A stretch of DNA of 64,000 bases from RYN-428 sp035551995 (GCA_035551995.1 DASZME010000086.1:124001-188000), one strand, 5' to 3'. Shown: positions 24,513 through 34,275, counted from the first letter of the stretch. Made by a program: numbers and translations. The notes: generated by a model not told the origin, from the sequence alone.

Positions 24513-25709
24513 ATGAATTCACGCAATGACATCTCGCGGCGGGATATGGCGACTTCCGCCGGCGTCCTGGCGGCGGGGTTGCTGGCCGATGGACTCTTCG
24601 CGGCCGACGCGCCGGCGCTGGCCGTCGAGGATAAAGCGACGTCCATCAAGATCTCCGCCGTCTCCACGATTCCGCTCGGCCAAAAAACCCTCGTTAAAAT
24701 CCAGACCAACCACGGCATCGTCGGGTGGGGCGAAATTACCCGCGTTCCGCCCAAACCCGCCTGCGCGCTGGTCGAATCGATGTACGAACTGCTCGACGGC
24801 GAAAACCCCACGCGCGTCGAGCACCTGTGGCAGAAACTATTCCGCGCCCATCGCGATTTTCGTGGCGGCGGATTCATGGTTCATACGATCGCCGCGATCG
24901 ACATGGCGCTCTGGGACATCACCGGCAAACTGCACGGCGTTCCCGTCTACCGCCTGCTCGGCGGCCCGACGCGCGATCGCATTCGCGTCTACCCCACGCC
25001 CAAGGCGCTCAAAACGGGGCCGGGACGGCCATTCACGTGGTCGGGGGATTTGTACGAAGTCAAGCAACTCGTCGCCCGCGTCGAAGAAGCGCGCAAGCGC
25101 GTCGGGCCCGACGGCAGCGTCATGTTCGATTGCCATAGCATGCTGCCGCCGCCGATCATGATTCAATTCGCCAATGCGATCGAGCCGTACGATGTGCTGT
25201 GGGTGGAAGAGGTCGCGGTTCCGGGAAACCTCGAGGTTTTCAAGCGGATCAAGCAACATTGCCGGGTTCCCGTCGCGCTCGGCGAGCGCGATCGCACCAT
25301 CTGGGAAGTGATCGGCTATCTGCAAAACAACTGCATCGACATTCTTCAATTCGACTGCGGCCATGACGGCGGCATCAGCCAGATGCGCAAAGCCGCGGCG
25401 ATGTGCGAATCGTATCACGTTCCGCTGGCGCCGCACTGCACGCTGGCGTCGCTGGGCCAGTCGGCGAGTTTCAACGCGATCGCGTCGATTCCCAATTTTC
25501 TGATTCACGAGTTTTATCCGAACGATCTCAAGGGCGTATGCAAGCCGACGTGGGGAACGGACAAGGATTTTAATTACACGCTGCCGCAATCGCCGGGCAT
25601 TGGGTGCGATATCGACGAGGCCTTGGCTCTCCAGCATTCCAAGGAGACTGGGTACGAATTCAAGTGGCCGCATTCGAGTTATCCGGATGGATCGGTTTGC
25701 GACTATTGA
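24513..25709 (+). CDS. Enolase-superfamily sugar-acid dehydratase-like protein with Tat-like leader (paralogue 2 of 3)
   Basis: 398 residues. Tat-like leader ISRRDMATSAGVLAAGLL. Same two-domain fold as its neighbours. Active-site residues: FDCHSML, WVEEVAVPGN, ALGERDRTIWEV, FDCGHDGG and LAPHCTLASLG. It differs from paralogue 1 at the second metal-ligand region (EEV in place of EEP) and near the lid (FTWSGDLYEVKQLVARVEEA). Presumably exported, with a related but not identical substrate. The gap to paralogue 1 is 88 bp, and to paralogue 3 is 30 bp, so the three are likely co-transcribed. Confidence 0.87.
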   Translation: MNSRNDISRRDMATSAGVLAAGLLADGLFAADAPALAVEDKATSIKISAVSTIPLGQKTLVKIQTNHGIVGWGEITRVPPKPACALVESMYELLDGENPTRVEHLWQKLFRAHRDFRGGGFMVHTIAAIDMALWDITGKLHGVPVYRLLGGPTRDRIRVYPTPKALKTGPGRPFTWSGDLYEVKQLVARVEEARKRVGPDGSVMFDCHSMLPPPIMIQFANAIEPYDVLWVEEVAVPGNLEVFKRIKQHCRVPVALGERDRTIWEVIGYLQNNCIDILQFDCGHDGGISQMRKAAAMCESYHVPLAPHCTLASLGQSASFNAIASIPNFLIHEFYPNDLKGVCKPTWGTDKDFNYTLPQSPGIGCDIDEALALQHSKETGYEFKWPHSSYPDGSVCDY

Positions 25710-25739
25710 TCCGAGCCGTCTTTATGAGAGCGAGGGAAA

Positions 25740-26870
25740 ATGATCAACGAACTCGTCGAAATTCTTGATGCCCCGGCCGTGGCGGTCGCGGACAAATTCA
25801 CGTCGATCAAGATCACCGCCGTTTCGACGATTCCCCTTGGCCCCAAGACTCTTGTCAAAATCCACACCAACCAGGGCGTCTTCGGCTTCGGCGAGATTCC
25901 GCAGGTTCCGCCGAAAGTCGCGGTCGCTCTGGTCGAATCGATGTTCGAGCTTCTCGACGGCGAAAATCCCACCCGCGTCGAATATCTCTGGCAGAAGCTC
26001 TTCCGCGCCCATCGCGATTTCCGCGGCGGCGGATTCATGGTGCATACCATCGCCGGCATCGACATGGCGCTATGGGACATCGCCGGCAAGCTGCATAACG
26101 TCCCCGTGTACAGATTGCTCGGCGGACCGACGCGCCAAACCATTCGTGTCTATCCGTCGCCCACCGCCACCAAGTCTCCGCCGGGCGGCCCGTATCCCTT
26201 TTCCGGCGACCTCAAAGACATTCGCAAGCTTGTGTCGATGGTCGAGCAGGCTCGCAACCATGTCGGACCCGACGGCAGCGTGATGTTTGACTGTCATTGC
26301 CAGCTTCCGCCGCCGATCATGATTCAGTTCGCCAACGCGATCGAGCCTTTCGATGTGATGTGGCTTGAGGAGGTCGCCGAGCCGGGAAACATCGAAGTAT
26401 TCAAGCGGATCAAGCAGCATTGCCGCGCGCCGATCGCCGTGGGCGAGCGCGATCGCGGCATCTGGGAAATCATGAGCTACCTGGAAAACAGCTGCATCGA
26501 CATCCTCCAAAACGACTGCGGCCACGGCGGCGGCCTGAGCGCCATGCGGCGGGCCGGTTTTCTGTGCGAAGCCTACCACGTCCCGATCGCCCCGCACTGC
26601 ACGCTGTCGTCTCTCGGCCAATCCGCAAGCTTCAACGCCATCGCGACCATCCCCAATTTCCTGATTCACGAGTTTTATCCCAACGACCTCAAAGGCGTCC
26701 TGCATCCGACCTGGGAGATGAAGAAGGACGGAAACTACCTGCTTCCCACGGGCCCCGGCCTCGGCTGCGAAGTGGATGAAACTCTGGCGCTGCAACACTC
26801 GAAGGAAACGGGATACAACTACAAATGGCCGCCGCAACATTATCCCGACGGCTCGGTGGCCGATTATTGA
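25740..26870 (+). CDS. Enolase-superfamily sugar-acid dehydratase-like protein without leader (paralogue 3 of 3)
   Basis: 376 residues. The catalytic frame is complete: FDCHCQL, WLEEVAEPGN, AVGERDRGIWEI, NDCGHGGGLS and IAPHCTLSSLG. It starts MINELVEILDAPAVAVADK; the APAVAVADK part aligns with the residues just after the Tat leader of the other two copies, but no Tat leader precedes it, so this copy should stay in the cytoplasm. A GAGGG ribosome-binding site precedes the ATG. No leader-like sequence was found in other frames upstream. Confidence 0.87.
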   Translation: MINELVEILDAPAVAVADKFTSIKITAVSTIPLGPKTLVKIHTNQGVFGFGEIPQVPPKVAVALVESMFELLDGENPTRVEYLWQKLFRAHRDFRGGGFMVHTIAGIDMALWDIAGKLHNVPVYRLLGGPTRQTIRVYPSPTATKSPPGGPYPFSGDLKDIRKLVSMVEQARNHVGPDGSVMFDCHCQLPPPIMIQFANAIEPFDVMWLEEVAEPGNIEVFKRIKQHCRAPIAVGERDRGIWEIMSYLENSCIDILQNDCGHGGGLSAMRRAGFLCEAYHVPIAPHCTLSSLGQSASFNAIATIPNFLIHEFYPNDLKGVLHPTWEMKKDGNYLLPTGPGLGCEVDETLALQHSKETGYNYKWPPQHYPDGSVADY

Positions 26871-26971
26871 GTCGGCCCGGCTGGCATTGACGATTTTCCA
26901 ATGCTACGCTCATCCGGCGACGCATCGACCACGAGCGATAAATGACTGCGATTGAGCAAAAGGAGCAGGCG

Positions 26972-27391
26972 ATGGGGCGATTTTCCGCTGAAGTGGAACT
27001 TGCCAATAATTTTGATGTTCTCCGCGAGCAAGCCGGAGAAATGTGCCCCGACCAGGTTCGACGAATCCGGATTCGCGAAGTTGTCGACAGCGGGGCTACC
27101 CGGCTGGTCATCTCAGAAGCCATGGCGCTGCAGCTTGGCCGGGACACGTCGCGAAGCGCCAAGGTACGGTTCCGTTATGCGGACGGCCATACCGCCGAGC
27201 GTGCGATCGCCGAGCAAATTCACTTAACCTACGGCGGCCGTCACAGTGTCTTCAACGCCATCGTGGAACCCGGCCGGGAATCGGCGCTCATCGGCGCGAT
27301 TGTGCTGGAAGACCTCGATTTTCTCGTCGATTGCGTCGCCCAGCGCCTCACGCCGCGCGATCCCAATCAGATCATTTCGGAAGTCGAATGA
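26972..27391 (+). CDS. Retroviral-type aspartic protease-like protein
   Basis: 139 residues from ATG 26972, which has AGGAG seven bases upstream (the frame opens at 26942). It is a single-domain clan AA protease type: active-site loop VVDSGATRLVIS, with the second half LTYGGRHSVFNAIVEPGRESALIGAIVLEDLDFLVD holding the typical ILG/LIG-like motif. One such domain would have to dimerise, as in retropepsins. Ends two bases before the stop of the nucleotidyltransferase gene on the other strand. Substrate unknown. Confidence 0.75.
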   Translation: MGRFSAEVELANNFDVLREQAGEMCPDQVRRIRIREVVDSGATRLVISEAMALQLGRDTSRSAKVRFRYADGHTAERAIAEQIHLTYGGRHSVFNAIVEPGRESALIGAIVLEDLDFLVDCVAQRLTPRDPNQIISEVE

Positions 27392-27392
27392 C

Positions 27393-27926
27393 TCACCCCT
27401 CCGGCGTTTCGATCAAATGCTTCAATCTTGCGGCCAGCTCCGTCGGCAATTTTTCGAGCCATGACTCGTCGATCAGTCCGACTTCCAGCATGTCCTGTAG
27501 ATGCACCTGGTCCTTTCGGCGAAATGAAGTGAGCTTCATCCGAACGAGCCCTTCCAGCGTCAACAGTCGAAACTGATCGGTCTTTTGCGACTCGGCGACG
27601 TCCGGCGCCGCCGTCGCATATTCCGGCCGCACCTTTTCCCCGGCCAGCACGATGTGCACCGCGTCGCGAGCCTTGGCGTCAGGCCCGTCAATGAACATCT
27701 CAAGACCGGCCACATGTCGATGCACAAAACCGGTTGTATGCAGAGAGCGTGTGGCCGCTTCCATGTCGCCGCGCCGCAGCAGGATATCGACATCTTGCGT
27801 ATTGCGAACCGCCGTCGGGTCCACCATGGCCACCCATGCGGCAACGGCATACGGCACGCCCGCCGCTTCCAACGCCGCCGTCGCCCGCAACAGCCGTTCG
27901 CGCACCCGTTCCACGGCATGCACCAT
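27393..27926 (-). CDS. Nucleotidyltransferase-like protein with a shortened active-site loop
   Basis: 177 residues from ATG 27926; the frame is open further upstream but into the coding strand of the next gene. The pattern resembles MNT/AbiEii-type nucleotidyltransferases: AAWVAMVDPTAVRNTQDVDILLRRGDM (the DxD acid pair), GPDAKARDAVHIVLAGEKVRPEYA, and LEGLVRMKLTSFRRKDQVHLQDML. The family normally has a GGNAV-like segment just before AAWVA; here the sequence runs YAVAAWVA, as if six residues between two AV pairs were deleted. If so, phosphate binding would be impaired. The comparison is from memory of the family. Confidence 0.65.
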   Translation of the reverse strand: MVHAVERVRERLLRATAALEAAGVPYAVAAWVAMVDPTAVRNTQDVDILLRRGDMEAATRSLHTTGFVHRHVAGLEMFIDGPDAKARDAVHIVLAGEKVRPEYATAAPDVAESQKTDQFRLLTLEGLVRMKLTSFRRKDQVHLQDMLEVGLIDESWLEKLPTELAARLKHLIETPEG

Positions 27927-28091
27927 CCGATCCAATAGAGTTTCGTTCGTCGATGATCCAGCCACGGCGCCACTATATGAAATGCGAACGCAATAAACCG
28001 CCCGGCACGTTTGCATATTTCCGGTCTTCTCGGCATCTTGAACAAATGCCCACAGCAACCCCGTCAGCGCCCAGGGCATTGGAGGAATTGT

Positions 28092-30167
28092 ATGATCGAT
28101 AGACTTGTCGCATGTCTGGTCGTCCTGTTTTTTGCGCTGTCGGCGTCCGCGGAGCGACAGCAAAGCGACGTCCTCGTCTACGGCGGCACCAGCGGCGGCG
28201 TCATCGCGGCGGTGCAGGCGGGGCGGATGGGCAAATCGGTCATTCTCGTCGAGCCGACCAGGCATCTCGGCGGCATGACCAGCGGCGGACTTGGCGCCAC
28301 CGATACCGGTAACCAGGCCGCGATCGGCGGCGTGTCGCGCGAATTTTATCGGCGCGTTTTCGACTATTACAAAGACGCGTCGCACTGGAAACAGGAAACG
28401 CCGGAACAGTACGCCAGGCGAGAACACTATATCGTGAAAGACGCGATGTTCGGGTTTGAGCCGCACGTGGCGGAATTGATTTACGATCAGATGGCGGCGG
28501 AAGCCAAAGTCAAAGTCGTTTTCGGGCAGCGGCTGGACTTGAAAAACGGCGTGAAAAGGGAAGGGACGCGAATCATTTCGATCACCATGGAAGGTGGAGC
28601 GACGTACGGCGCCAAAGAATTTATCGACGCGACGTATGAGGGAGATTTAATGGCCAGGGCCGGCGTTTCCTATACGGTCGGACGCGAGGCCAATTCACAG
28701 TACGCAGAGACGCTCAACGGGATTGAAGTGCGGTATGCCGGCGCGCATCAGTTTACGCTGGCGGTCGATCCGTTCGTGAAGCCGGGAGATCCCGCGAGCG
28801 GGCTGGTACCCAATGTTCATGCCGGGGCGGCGGGAGTAGATGGGCAAGCGGACAAGCGGCAACAAGCATACAACTATCGCATCTGCACCACCGACGCGCC
28901 GGACATTCGCGTGCCGTTTCCCAAGCCCGCCGGATATGACGAAAGGGATTTTGAGTTGCTGTTGCGTTTTTATGAAGCGGGATTCAAGGGGACGCCGTGG
29001 GGTCCGCGCGGAATGCCGAATCGTAAAACCGATACGAACAACAGCGGCGCCTTTTCCACGGACTATATCGGCATGAACGATGCCTATCCCGAAGCCGATT
29101 ACGCCGTCCGCGAAAAGATGATCGCCGACCATATTCGCTACACGCAGGGGTTGCTTTGGACGCTGGCCAATCATCCGCGCGTGCCGGGAAAAGTACGGCA
29201 AGCGGTGAGCAGATGGGGATTGGCCAAGGACGAATTCGCCGACAATGGCAATTGGCCCTATCAGCTTTACGTTCGCGAGGCGCGCCGGATGATCGGCGAT
29301 TACGTGATGACCCAGGACGATATCACCGGCAAGCGCAAGCCCGAAGATTCAGTGGGGCTGGGCTCATACGGAATGGATTCGCACAACTGCCAGCGATACG
29401 TGGACGCGGCGGGTCACGCCCGCAACGAAGGCGACGTACAGGTTCATGGCACGCCTCCTTATGGCATTGGTTATCGATCGATCGTCCCCAGGCGTTCGGA
29501 GTGCACGAATCTGCTTGTGCCGATCTGCATGTCGGCCACGCACATCGCATATGGGTCGATTCGGATGGAGCCGGTGTACATGATCCTGGGCCAGGCCTGT
29601 GGAACGGCGGCGGCGATGGCGATCGATCACGGCGCCGATGTGCAGGCCGTCGCGTATCCGGAACTGAGCCAACGGCTCGCCGCCGACAAACAGTTGATCG
29701 AATGGAAAGGCGCCGCCGGGGATATTCCGACCGGGCGGGTCATCCGCTCAACGGAACTGCCCGGCGTCGTTATGAATGACAGCCAGGCGGTTCTCACCGG
29801 CCAATGGAAACAGGGCAGCTTTCGCGTCGGAATCGACGGCGACTATCAGCATGACGAGAACGCCGACAAGGGCCGGAAATCCGCCCGCTTCCAATTGAAG
29901 ATACCCGCGGACGGAAAGTACGAAGTTCGATTCGGATATGTGGCGTCGAGCAATCGCGCGACGAACGTGCCGGTGACGATCGAGACCGCCGACGGAAGCC
30001 GGACGGTGCTTGTAAACGAGAAATTGGCGCCGCCGATCGATAATGCGTTTGTGTCGCTTGGCGAATTTACGTTCACGGCTGCCAAGGGGACTGTCGTGAT
30101 CGTCGGCAATGAAAAGACGGACGGCTTTGTGGTCATCGATGCCGTTCAGGTACTTCAGGCCAAATGA
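28092..30167 (+). CDS. Secreted FAD-dependent oxidoreductase with golvesin-like C-terminal domain
   Basis: 691 residues from ATG 28092 with GGAGG upstream. Signal peptide RLVACLVVLFFALSASAE. FAD-binding Rossmann motif VLVYGGTSGGVIAAVQAGRMGKSVILVEP and RHLGGMTSGGLGATD, a pattern of the FAD_oxidored family often encoded beside polysaccharide-degradation genes. From about residue 555 a beta-sandwich domain resembles golvesin/xanthan-lyase C-terminal modules (GSFRVGIDGDYQHD, RFGYVASSNRATNVPVTIE, FVVIDAVQVL). Predicted to act outside the cytoplasm. The gene is followed by the DUF1592 gene 28 bp later, so they probably share a transcript. Confidence 0.87.
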   Translation: MIDRLVACLVVLFFALSASAERQQSDVLVYGGTSGGVIAAVQAGRMGKSVILVEPTRHLGGMTSGGLGATDTGNQAAIGGVSREFYRRVFDYYKDASHWKQETPEQYARREHYIVKDAMFGFEPHVAELIYDQMAAEAKVKVVFGQRLDLKNGVKREGTRIISITMEGGATYGAKEFIDATYEGDLMARAGVSYTVGREANSQYAETLNGIEVRYAGAHQFTLAVDPFVKPGDPASGLVPNVHAGAAGVDGQADKRQQAYNYRICTTDAPDIRVPFPKPAGYDERDFELLLRFYEAGFKGTPWGPRGMPNRKTDTNNSGAFSTDYIGMNDAYPEADYAVREKMIADHIRYTQGLLWTLANHPRVPGKVRQAVSRWGLAKDEFADNGNWPYQLYVREARRMIGDYVMTQDDITGKRKPEDSVGLGSYGMDSHNCQRYVDAAGHARNEGDVQVHGTPPYGIGYRSIVPRRSECTNLLVPICMSATHIAYGSIRMEPVYMILGQACGTAAAMAIDHGADVQAVAYPELSQRLAADKQLIEWKGAAGDIPTGRVIRSTELPGVVMNDSQAVLTGQWKQGSFRVGIDGDYQHDENADKGRKSARFQLKIPADGKYEVRFGYVASSNRATNVPVTIETADGSRTVLVNEKLAPPIDNAFVSLGEFTFTAAKGTVVIVGNEKTDGFVVIDAVQVLQAK

Positions 30168-30195
30168 GAAAAATCGCGAGGCGTCGAGTATTGAT

Positions 30196-32613
30196 ATGCG
30201 CGTCCTCCTTCTAGCCCTCATCTTCGCGTTGGGAACACGATCGGCCCTGGCCGACGCACCGGCCGACGCACAGCCGGAATTTGATAAGGTTGTGCAGCCG
30301 TTTCTGAACGCTCATTGCGTTCGCTGTCATGGCGAGAAAAAGCACAAAGGCGAGTTGCGATTCGACATGCTCTCCCGCGACATTGTCGGGGGCGGGTCGG
30401 CGATGCACTGGGGCGACGTGATCGACCGCATCAACTCCGGGGAAATGCCGCCGGAGGATGAGCCTCGGCCAAAAGTCGAAGAGGCTACCAAGGTGGTCGA
30501 ATGGCTTTCCAATAAGCTTAAGGAAGGCGAAACCATTCGCCTGGCCAAGCGTGATCGCGTGTCGTTTTACAAGCTCACGCGCGAGGAATACGCCAATACG
30601 ATCCACGATCTTCTGGGCGTGAATTACGACGCCGCCGACCCGACCGGGCTGCCGGAAGATCCGAACTGGCACGGGTTCGAGCGGATCGGTTCGGTTCTTT
30701 CGATTTCGCCGGCTCATATCGAGAAATATTTCGCGGCGGCCGAAGGCGCGCTGGCCGAGGCGTTTCCCGTCAAGGAGCCGCCGAGGTTCTTGTTGCACTG
30801 GGGCGCGACCGACATGCGCGGCGGCGGGAATAAAAAGCTGCTGGCCGAGCAAGGCCTGCTCGATAAAGTTCGCATCGACGTCTGGCCCGGCAGCACGTTC
30901 GCCGGCCAGCCTGGCTCGGTGACTTCGCTGTCATTGCCGGCGTCGGGTGAATACAAGGTGCGGATTAAGCTCAGCGGATTGAAACCCGCGCACGGGCGGG
31001 CGCCGCACTTGTCGATTTATGCGATCGACGTCGATCGGATGCTGTTCGAGCAGGACGTGGTGGCGCCGGAAGAAAAGCCGGTGACGTTGGAATTTACGGC
31101 GCATTTGACGGCCGGCAATCATGTCCTGCGCATGACCAACGAGGCGCCGGGCCCGTCTAACCTGCCGCGCGCGGGGCGAAACGGAAGCCATCCGTTTTTC
31201 AGCATCAAGGCCGGGCGCGAGCCATGGCAGACGAAGATTACCGACGAACAGGGGAACGCGATTCTTCCGTTTCTGATCGTCGATTGGATGGAATGGGAGG
31301 GGCCGATCGTCGAATCGTCTCCGACGATGGCGCAGCGGCAATACTTGCCGGCGGAAAACAAGGACGTCGCCCAGGTACGCCAGACGCTGGGGCGATTCGC
31401 CGAGCGGGCGTTTCGACGTCCGGTGACGTCCGATGAGCTGGACCGTTACGTGAACCTCGTGCAGAGCGAAATGCACAACGGCGAGTCGTTTCAAGCCGCC
31501 TTGAAAACAGGATATCTGGCGATTTTGTGTTCCAAGGATTTCTTTTATCTCGTGGAAGGAACGCCAAAAGAAAACGCGCCGCGGATCAATGACTGGGAGC
31601 TTGCCTCGCGACTTTCCTATTTTCTGTGGAGCACGATGCCGGACGCGCCGCTCCTTGAGGCGGCCGCGAACGGGTCGCTGCATCAGCCGGACGTCTTGCG
31701 GGCGCAGGTGACGCGGATGCTGCACGATTCGAGGATCGCCCGATTCACCGACGCCTTTCCGCGGCAATGGCTGCAACTTCGCCGCGTCGGCATGTTCCCT
31801 CCGGACAAGAAACTGTATCCCACCTATGACGACTATCTCCAAAAGAGCATGATCGGCGAAGCGACCGCCTACTTCGACCAAGTGGTGCGGACGAACCTGA
31901 CGCTGCGCGAGTTTCTTGATTCGGATTGGACCATGCTCAACGCCCGGCTTGCCGACCATTACCGGATACCGAACGTGAACGACGATCGCTTCGTACGCGT
32001 GGCGCTAAAGCCGGAAGATCATCGCGGCGGGCTGCTGACGATGGGCGCCATCCTCAGTCTCACCTCTGACGGCACGCGCCATCGCCCGGTGCATCGCGGC
32101 AAATGGATTCTGGAATCGATGCTCGGCAAACCGCCGCCTCCCCCGCCGGCGAACGTGAAGCCGATCGAGACGACCCCCGTCACCCAGCCCAAGGCCACGC
32201 TGCGCATGAAGCTGGCCGCCCATCAGAGCAATCCGACGTGCGCGTCGTGTCATCGAAAGATCGATCCGCTGGGCCTCGCGTTTGACAACTACGACGCCAT
32301 CGGACGCTGGCGCGTTCAGGAAGAAGTCCGCGACGGCAGCGGCGAAAATCCGAAGGTGGACGCCAGCGGCGAGTTGATCGACGGGCGAAAATTCAACGAC
32401 GCCGAAGGACTCAAGAAAATTCTCCTGGCGGATCTGGACAAGTTTAATGCCGCCTTCGTCGAGAAGTTGGCCACGTTCGCCCTTCGCCGTTCGATGACGA
32501 TCGACGACCGCGCCGCCCTGGCGGGATTGGCCCGTGAAAGCAAGGCCGCCGACTATCGCTTGGAGCCGATCATCGAAGACCTGGTGCTCTCGGATCTATT
32601 TCAACGGCGATAG
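30196..32613 (+). CDS. DUF1587/DUF1595/DUF1592/DUF1588/DUF1585 cytochrome-like protein
   Basis: 805 residues from ATG 30196. Signal peptide VLLLALIFALGTRSALAD. N-terminal cytochrome-like domain with CVRCHGEKKHKGELRFD at about residue 40. DUF1587 near 115-175 (KLTREEYANTIHDLLGV), DUF1595 around 385-455 (FAERAFRRPVTSDELDRYV), DUF1592 about 470-600 (ASRLSYFLWSTMPDAPLL), DUF1588 about 615-715 (RGGLLTMGAILSLTSDGTRHRP and a second CASCH motif), and DUF1585 at the end. This set is typical of planctomycetes and their relatives. In this family the gene is normally directly next to a DUF1552 gene; here that partner starts 1.7 kb downstream after another gene. Function unknown; periplasmic electron transfer has been proposed. 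Confidence 0.9.
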   Translation: MRVLLLALIFALGTRSALADAPADAQPEFDKVVQPFLNAHCVRCHGEKKHKGELRFDMLSRDIVGGGSAMHWGDVIDRINSGEMPPEDEPRPKVEEATKVVEWLSNKLKEGETIRLAKRDRVSFYKLTREEYANTIHDLLGVNYDAADPTGLPEDPNWHGFERIGSVLSISPAHIEKYFAAAEGALAEAFPVKEPPRFLLHWGATDMRGGGNKKLLAEQGLLDKVRIDVWPGSTFAGQPGSVTSLSLPASGEYKVRIKLSGLKPAHGRAPHLSIYAIDVDRMLFEQDVVAPEEKPVTLEFTAHLTAGNHVLRMTNEAPGPSNLPRAGRNGSHPFFSIKAGREPWQTKITDEQGNAILPFLIVDWMEWEGPIVESSPTMAQRQYLPAENKDVAQVRQTLGRFAERAFRRPVTSDELDRYVNLVQSEMHNGESFQAALKTGYLAILCSKDFFYLVEGTPKENAPRINDWELASRLSYFLWSTMPDAPLLEAAANGSLHQPDVLRAQVTRMLHDSRIARFTDAFPRQWLQLRRVGMFPPDKKLYPTYDDYLQKSMIGEATAYFDQVVRTNLTLREFLDSDWTMLNARLADHYRIPNVNDDRFVRVALKPEDHRGGLLTMGAILSLTSDGTRHRPVHRGKWILESMLGKPPPPPPANVKPIETTPVTQPKATLRMKLAAHQSNPTCASCHRKIDPLGLAFDNYDAIGRWRVQEEVRDGSGENPKVDASGELIDGRKFNDAEGLKKILLADLDKFNAAFVEKLATFALRRSMTIDDRAALAGLARESKAADYRLEPIIEDLVLSDLFQRR

Positions 32614-32760
32614 GTCACTCGTTTTCCGACGGCGCGACGGCGATCAAAATGTCCATTTCGATTATATATCTTCGGCCTTTCCTGCTCCCTCCGCGGGATG
32701 ACCTGGAGATGGAGCAGTAGAGTCAAACGCGATGACCGAGGATTGATAACAGGGGTTGCC

Positions 32761-34179
32761 ATGTTTACAAGCGATACGCTGGATTCTCTGATCGCGCTGG
32801 TCATCGTTATTCTGCTCCTGAGCTTGATCGTGCAGTCGGCGCAGGGGATCGTTAAAAAACTGCTTCAGATTAAGTCAAAGCAGATTGAAGATTCGCTGAT
32901 CGACTTGTTCGAGAACGTGCTGGACAGCAAGGACCGGTTGCCGAACAAGGGGTTTCTTTTCCTGGCGGCGTCCCCCACGCTGCGGGCGCTGTTCCGATCG
33001 AAATACACGCCCCAAAAACATCCCGATCCGAAGGTTTTGGAGCTTTACCGGGATGTGACGACTTCGCTGAAGAGCATGGGCCGGATCACTCAGTTTGGCG
33101 GCCAGGCGTTCGAGTCGATCTCGAAAGCGGACCTGCTGAAAGTAATCGCGAAGACCGGCGTGGAAAAACTAGCTCCGGGATTTGCGGGAAATCTTACCGC
33201 GGCGGTGCAGCAAATCATCGATCTTGAGGCCATCGTTCATTCGATTGCAACGGCGTCCCTCTCCGGCCCGGCCATCGCGAAACTTGCGGCGTTTCAGACG
33301 GCGCTGGGCCCTCTTGTCAAAGACGCCCGCGCATTCATGCTGGGAGCCCGGCTCGATCCGAAAGATCTTGTCGGCGACGTCAAAAGTTTGCGCGAGATTA
33401 AATTGGACGACGCCGTCGTCGCGCTCGCCGACTTGCAGAACCAGATCAAAGTCGATCGCGCAGCGGCGCCCGCCGGGTCGGCCGAGGCCGCGGCGCTGGA
33501 CGCCGTGCGGGCGTCGCTCGATAACGTCGCGGCAAGCGTCGACAAATCACGGCAACTCTTTGACGCCTCGCTGGCGGTCTTGCGCGCGAGGCTCAAGCGC
33601 GTCGAAACGTGGTTCGACACCGTCATGCAGGGTTTTTCCGAACGCTACAGCCGAAGCATGAAGACCTGTACGATCTGGATCAGCGTCCTGGTGGTGGTCA
33701 TTCTCAATGCCGACATCTTTCCCGTCTGGCAGGCCGCGTTTCAGAACAAGGCGTCGCGCGACGCGATTCTCGCCTACCGGCAGGAGGCCCTGCACATTTA
33801 CGGCAATCAGCTCCTCCCAAACGCCAGCGACGCGGCGATTAAAAAAGGGCAGGATGAAATTACCGGGATCGCAAAATCATATACCGGCCTGGGTTTCGGC
33901 TGGCAGAGTTTCGTCGACGCCGCCGACGAAATCGAAAAGCCGCCGGCGCCCCGCGAGGCGTCGATCGGCACGATCGTCTCCATCTATCGGGCGCACATGG
34001 ATTGGCTGCGAAAGTCCATCGTCGGGTGGATCGCGATGGTGGTGTCGCTGAGCTTCGGCGCTCCGTTCTGGCACGACATGTTGGAATCCTTGTTCGGGTT
34101 GAAAACCGCGCTTCGCGCCAAAGGCCAGATCAAGGACGTCGAGGAGGAAAGCGGCGCGGGGAATCCGCAGAATACATAG
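32761..34179 (+). CDS. Membrane protein of unknown function with three membrane helices
   Basis: 472 residues from ATG 32761 (AGGGG upstream). Helices at about 8-28 (LIALVIVILLLSLIVQSA), 300-322 (TIWISVLVVVILNADIFPVW) and 415-440 (IVGWIAMVVSLSFGAPFWHDM). Between the first two lies a large helical cytoplasmic or periplasmic region (PAGSAEAAALDAVRASLDNVA, coiled-coil-like). GAPFWHDMLESLFGLK near the end is a motif I have seen in conserved membrane proteins of unknown role. It interrupts the usual adjacency of the DUF1592 and DUF1552 genes. Confidence 0.65.
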   Translation: MFTSDTLDSLIALVIVILLLSLIVQSAQGIVKKLLQIKSKQIEDSLIDLFENVLDSKDRLPNKGFLFLAASPTLRALFRSKYTPQKHPDPKVLELYRDVTTSLKSMGRITQFGGQAFESISKADLLKVIAKTGVEKLAPGFAGNLTAAVQQIIDLEAIVHSIATASLSGPAIAKLAAFQTALGPLVKDARAFMLGARLDPKDLVGDVKSLREIKLDDAVVALADLQNQIKVDRAAAPAGSAEAAALDAVRASLDNVAASVDKSRQLFDASLAVLRARLKRVETWFDTVMQGFSERYSRSMKTCTIWISVLVVVILNADIFPVWQAAFQNKASRDAILAYRQEALHIYGNQLLPNASDAAIKKGQDEITGIAKSYTGLGFGWQSFVDAADEIEKPPAPREASIGTIVSIYRAHMDWLRKSIVGWIAMVVSLSFGAPFWHDMLESLFGLKTALRAKGQIKDVEEESGAGNPQNT

Positions 34180-34185
34180 TCATTT

Positions 34186-34275
34186 GTTCGGAGCGTTTTT
34201 CGTCTGGCGTAGCGAGCGTTGTCGTGTAAAACACGCCCCGCAAGCGGGGCCGCTAAACGTGGGAACGATAGGGAG
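34186..34275 (+). repeat. Dispersed palindromic element, copy R4
   Basis: GGAGCGTTTTTCGTC at the left, core ACGCCCCGCAAGCGGGGCCG at about 34232-34251 and CTAAACGTGGGAACGATAGG on the right, where it diverges. It begins within ten bases of the membrane protein stop and precedes the DUF1552 gene. Read in the + strand it is open and encodes VKHAPQAGPLN. Confidence 0.8.
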
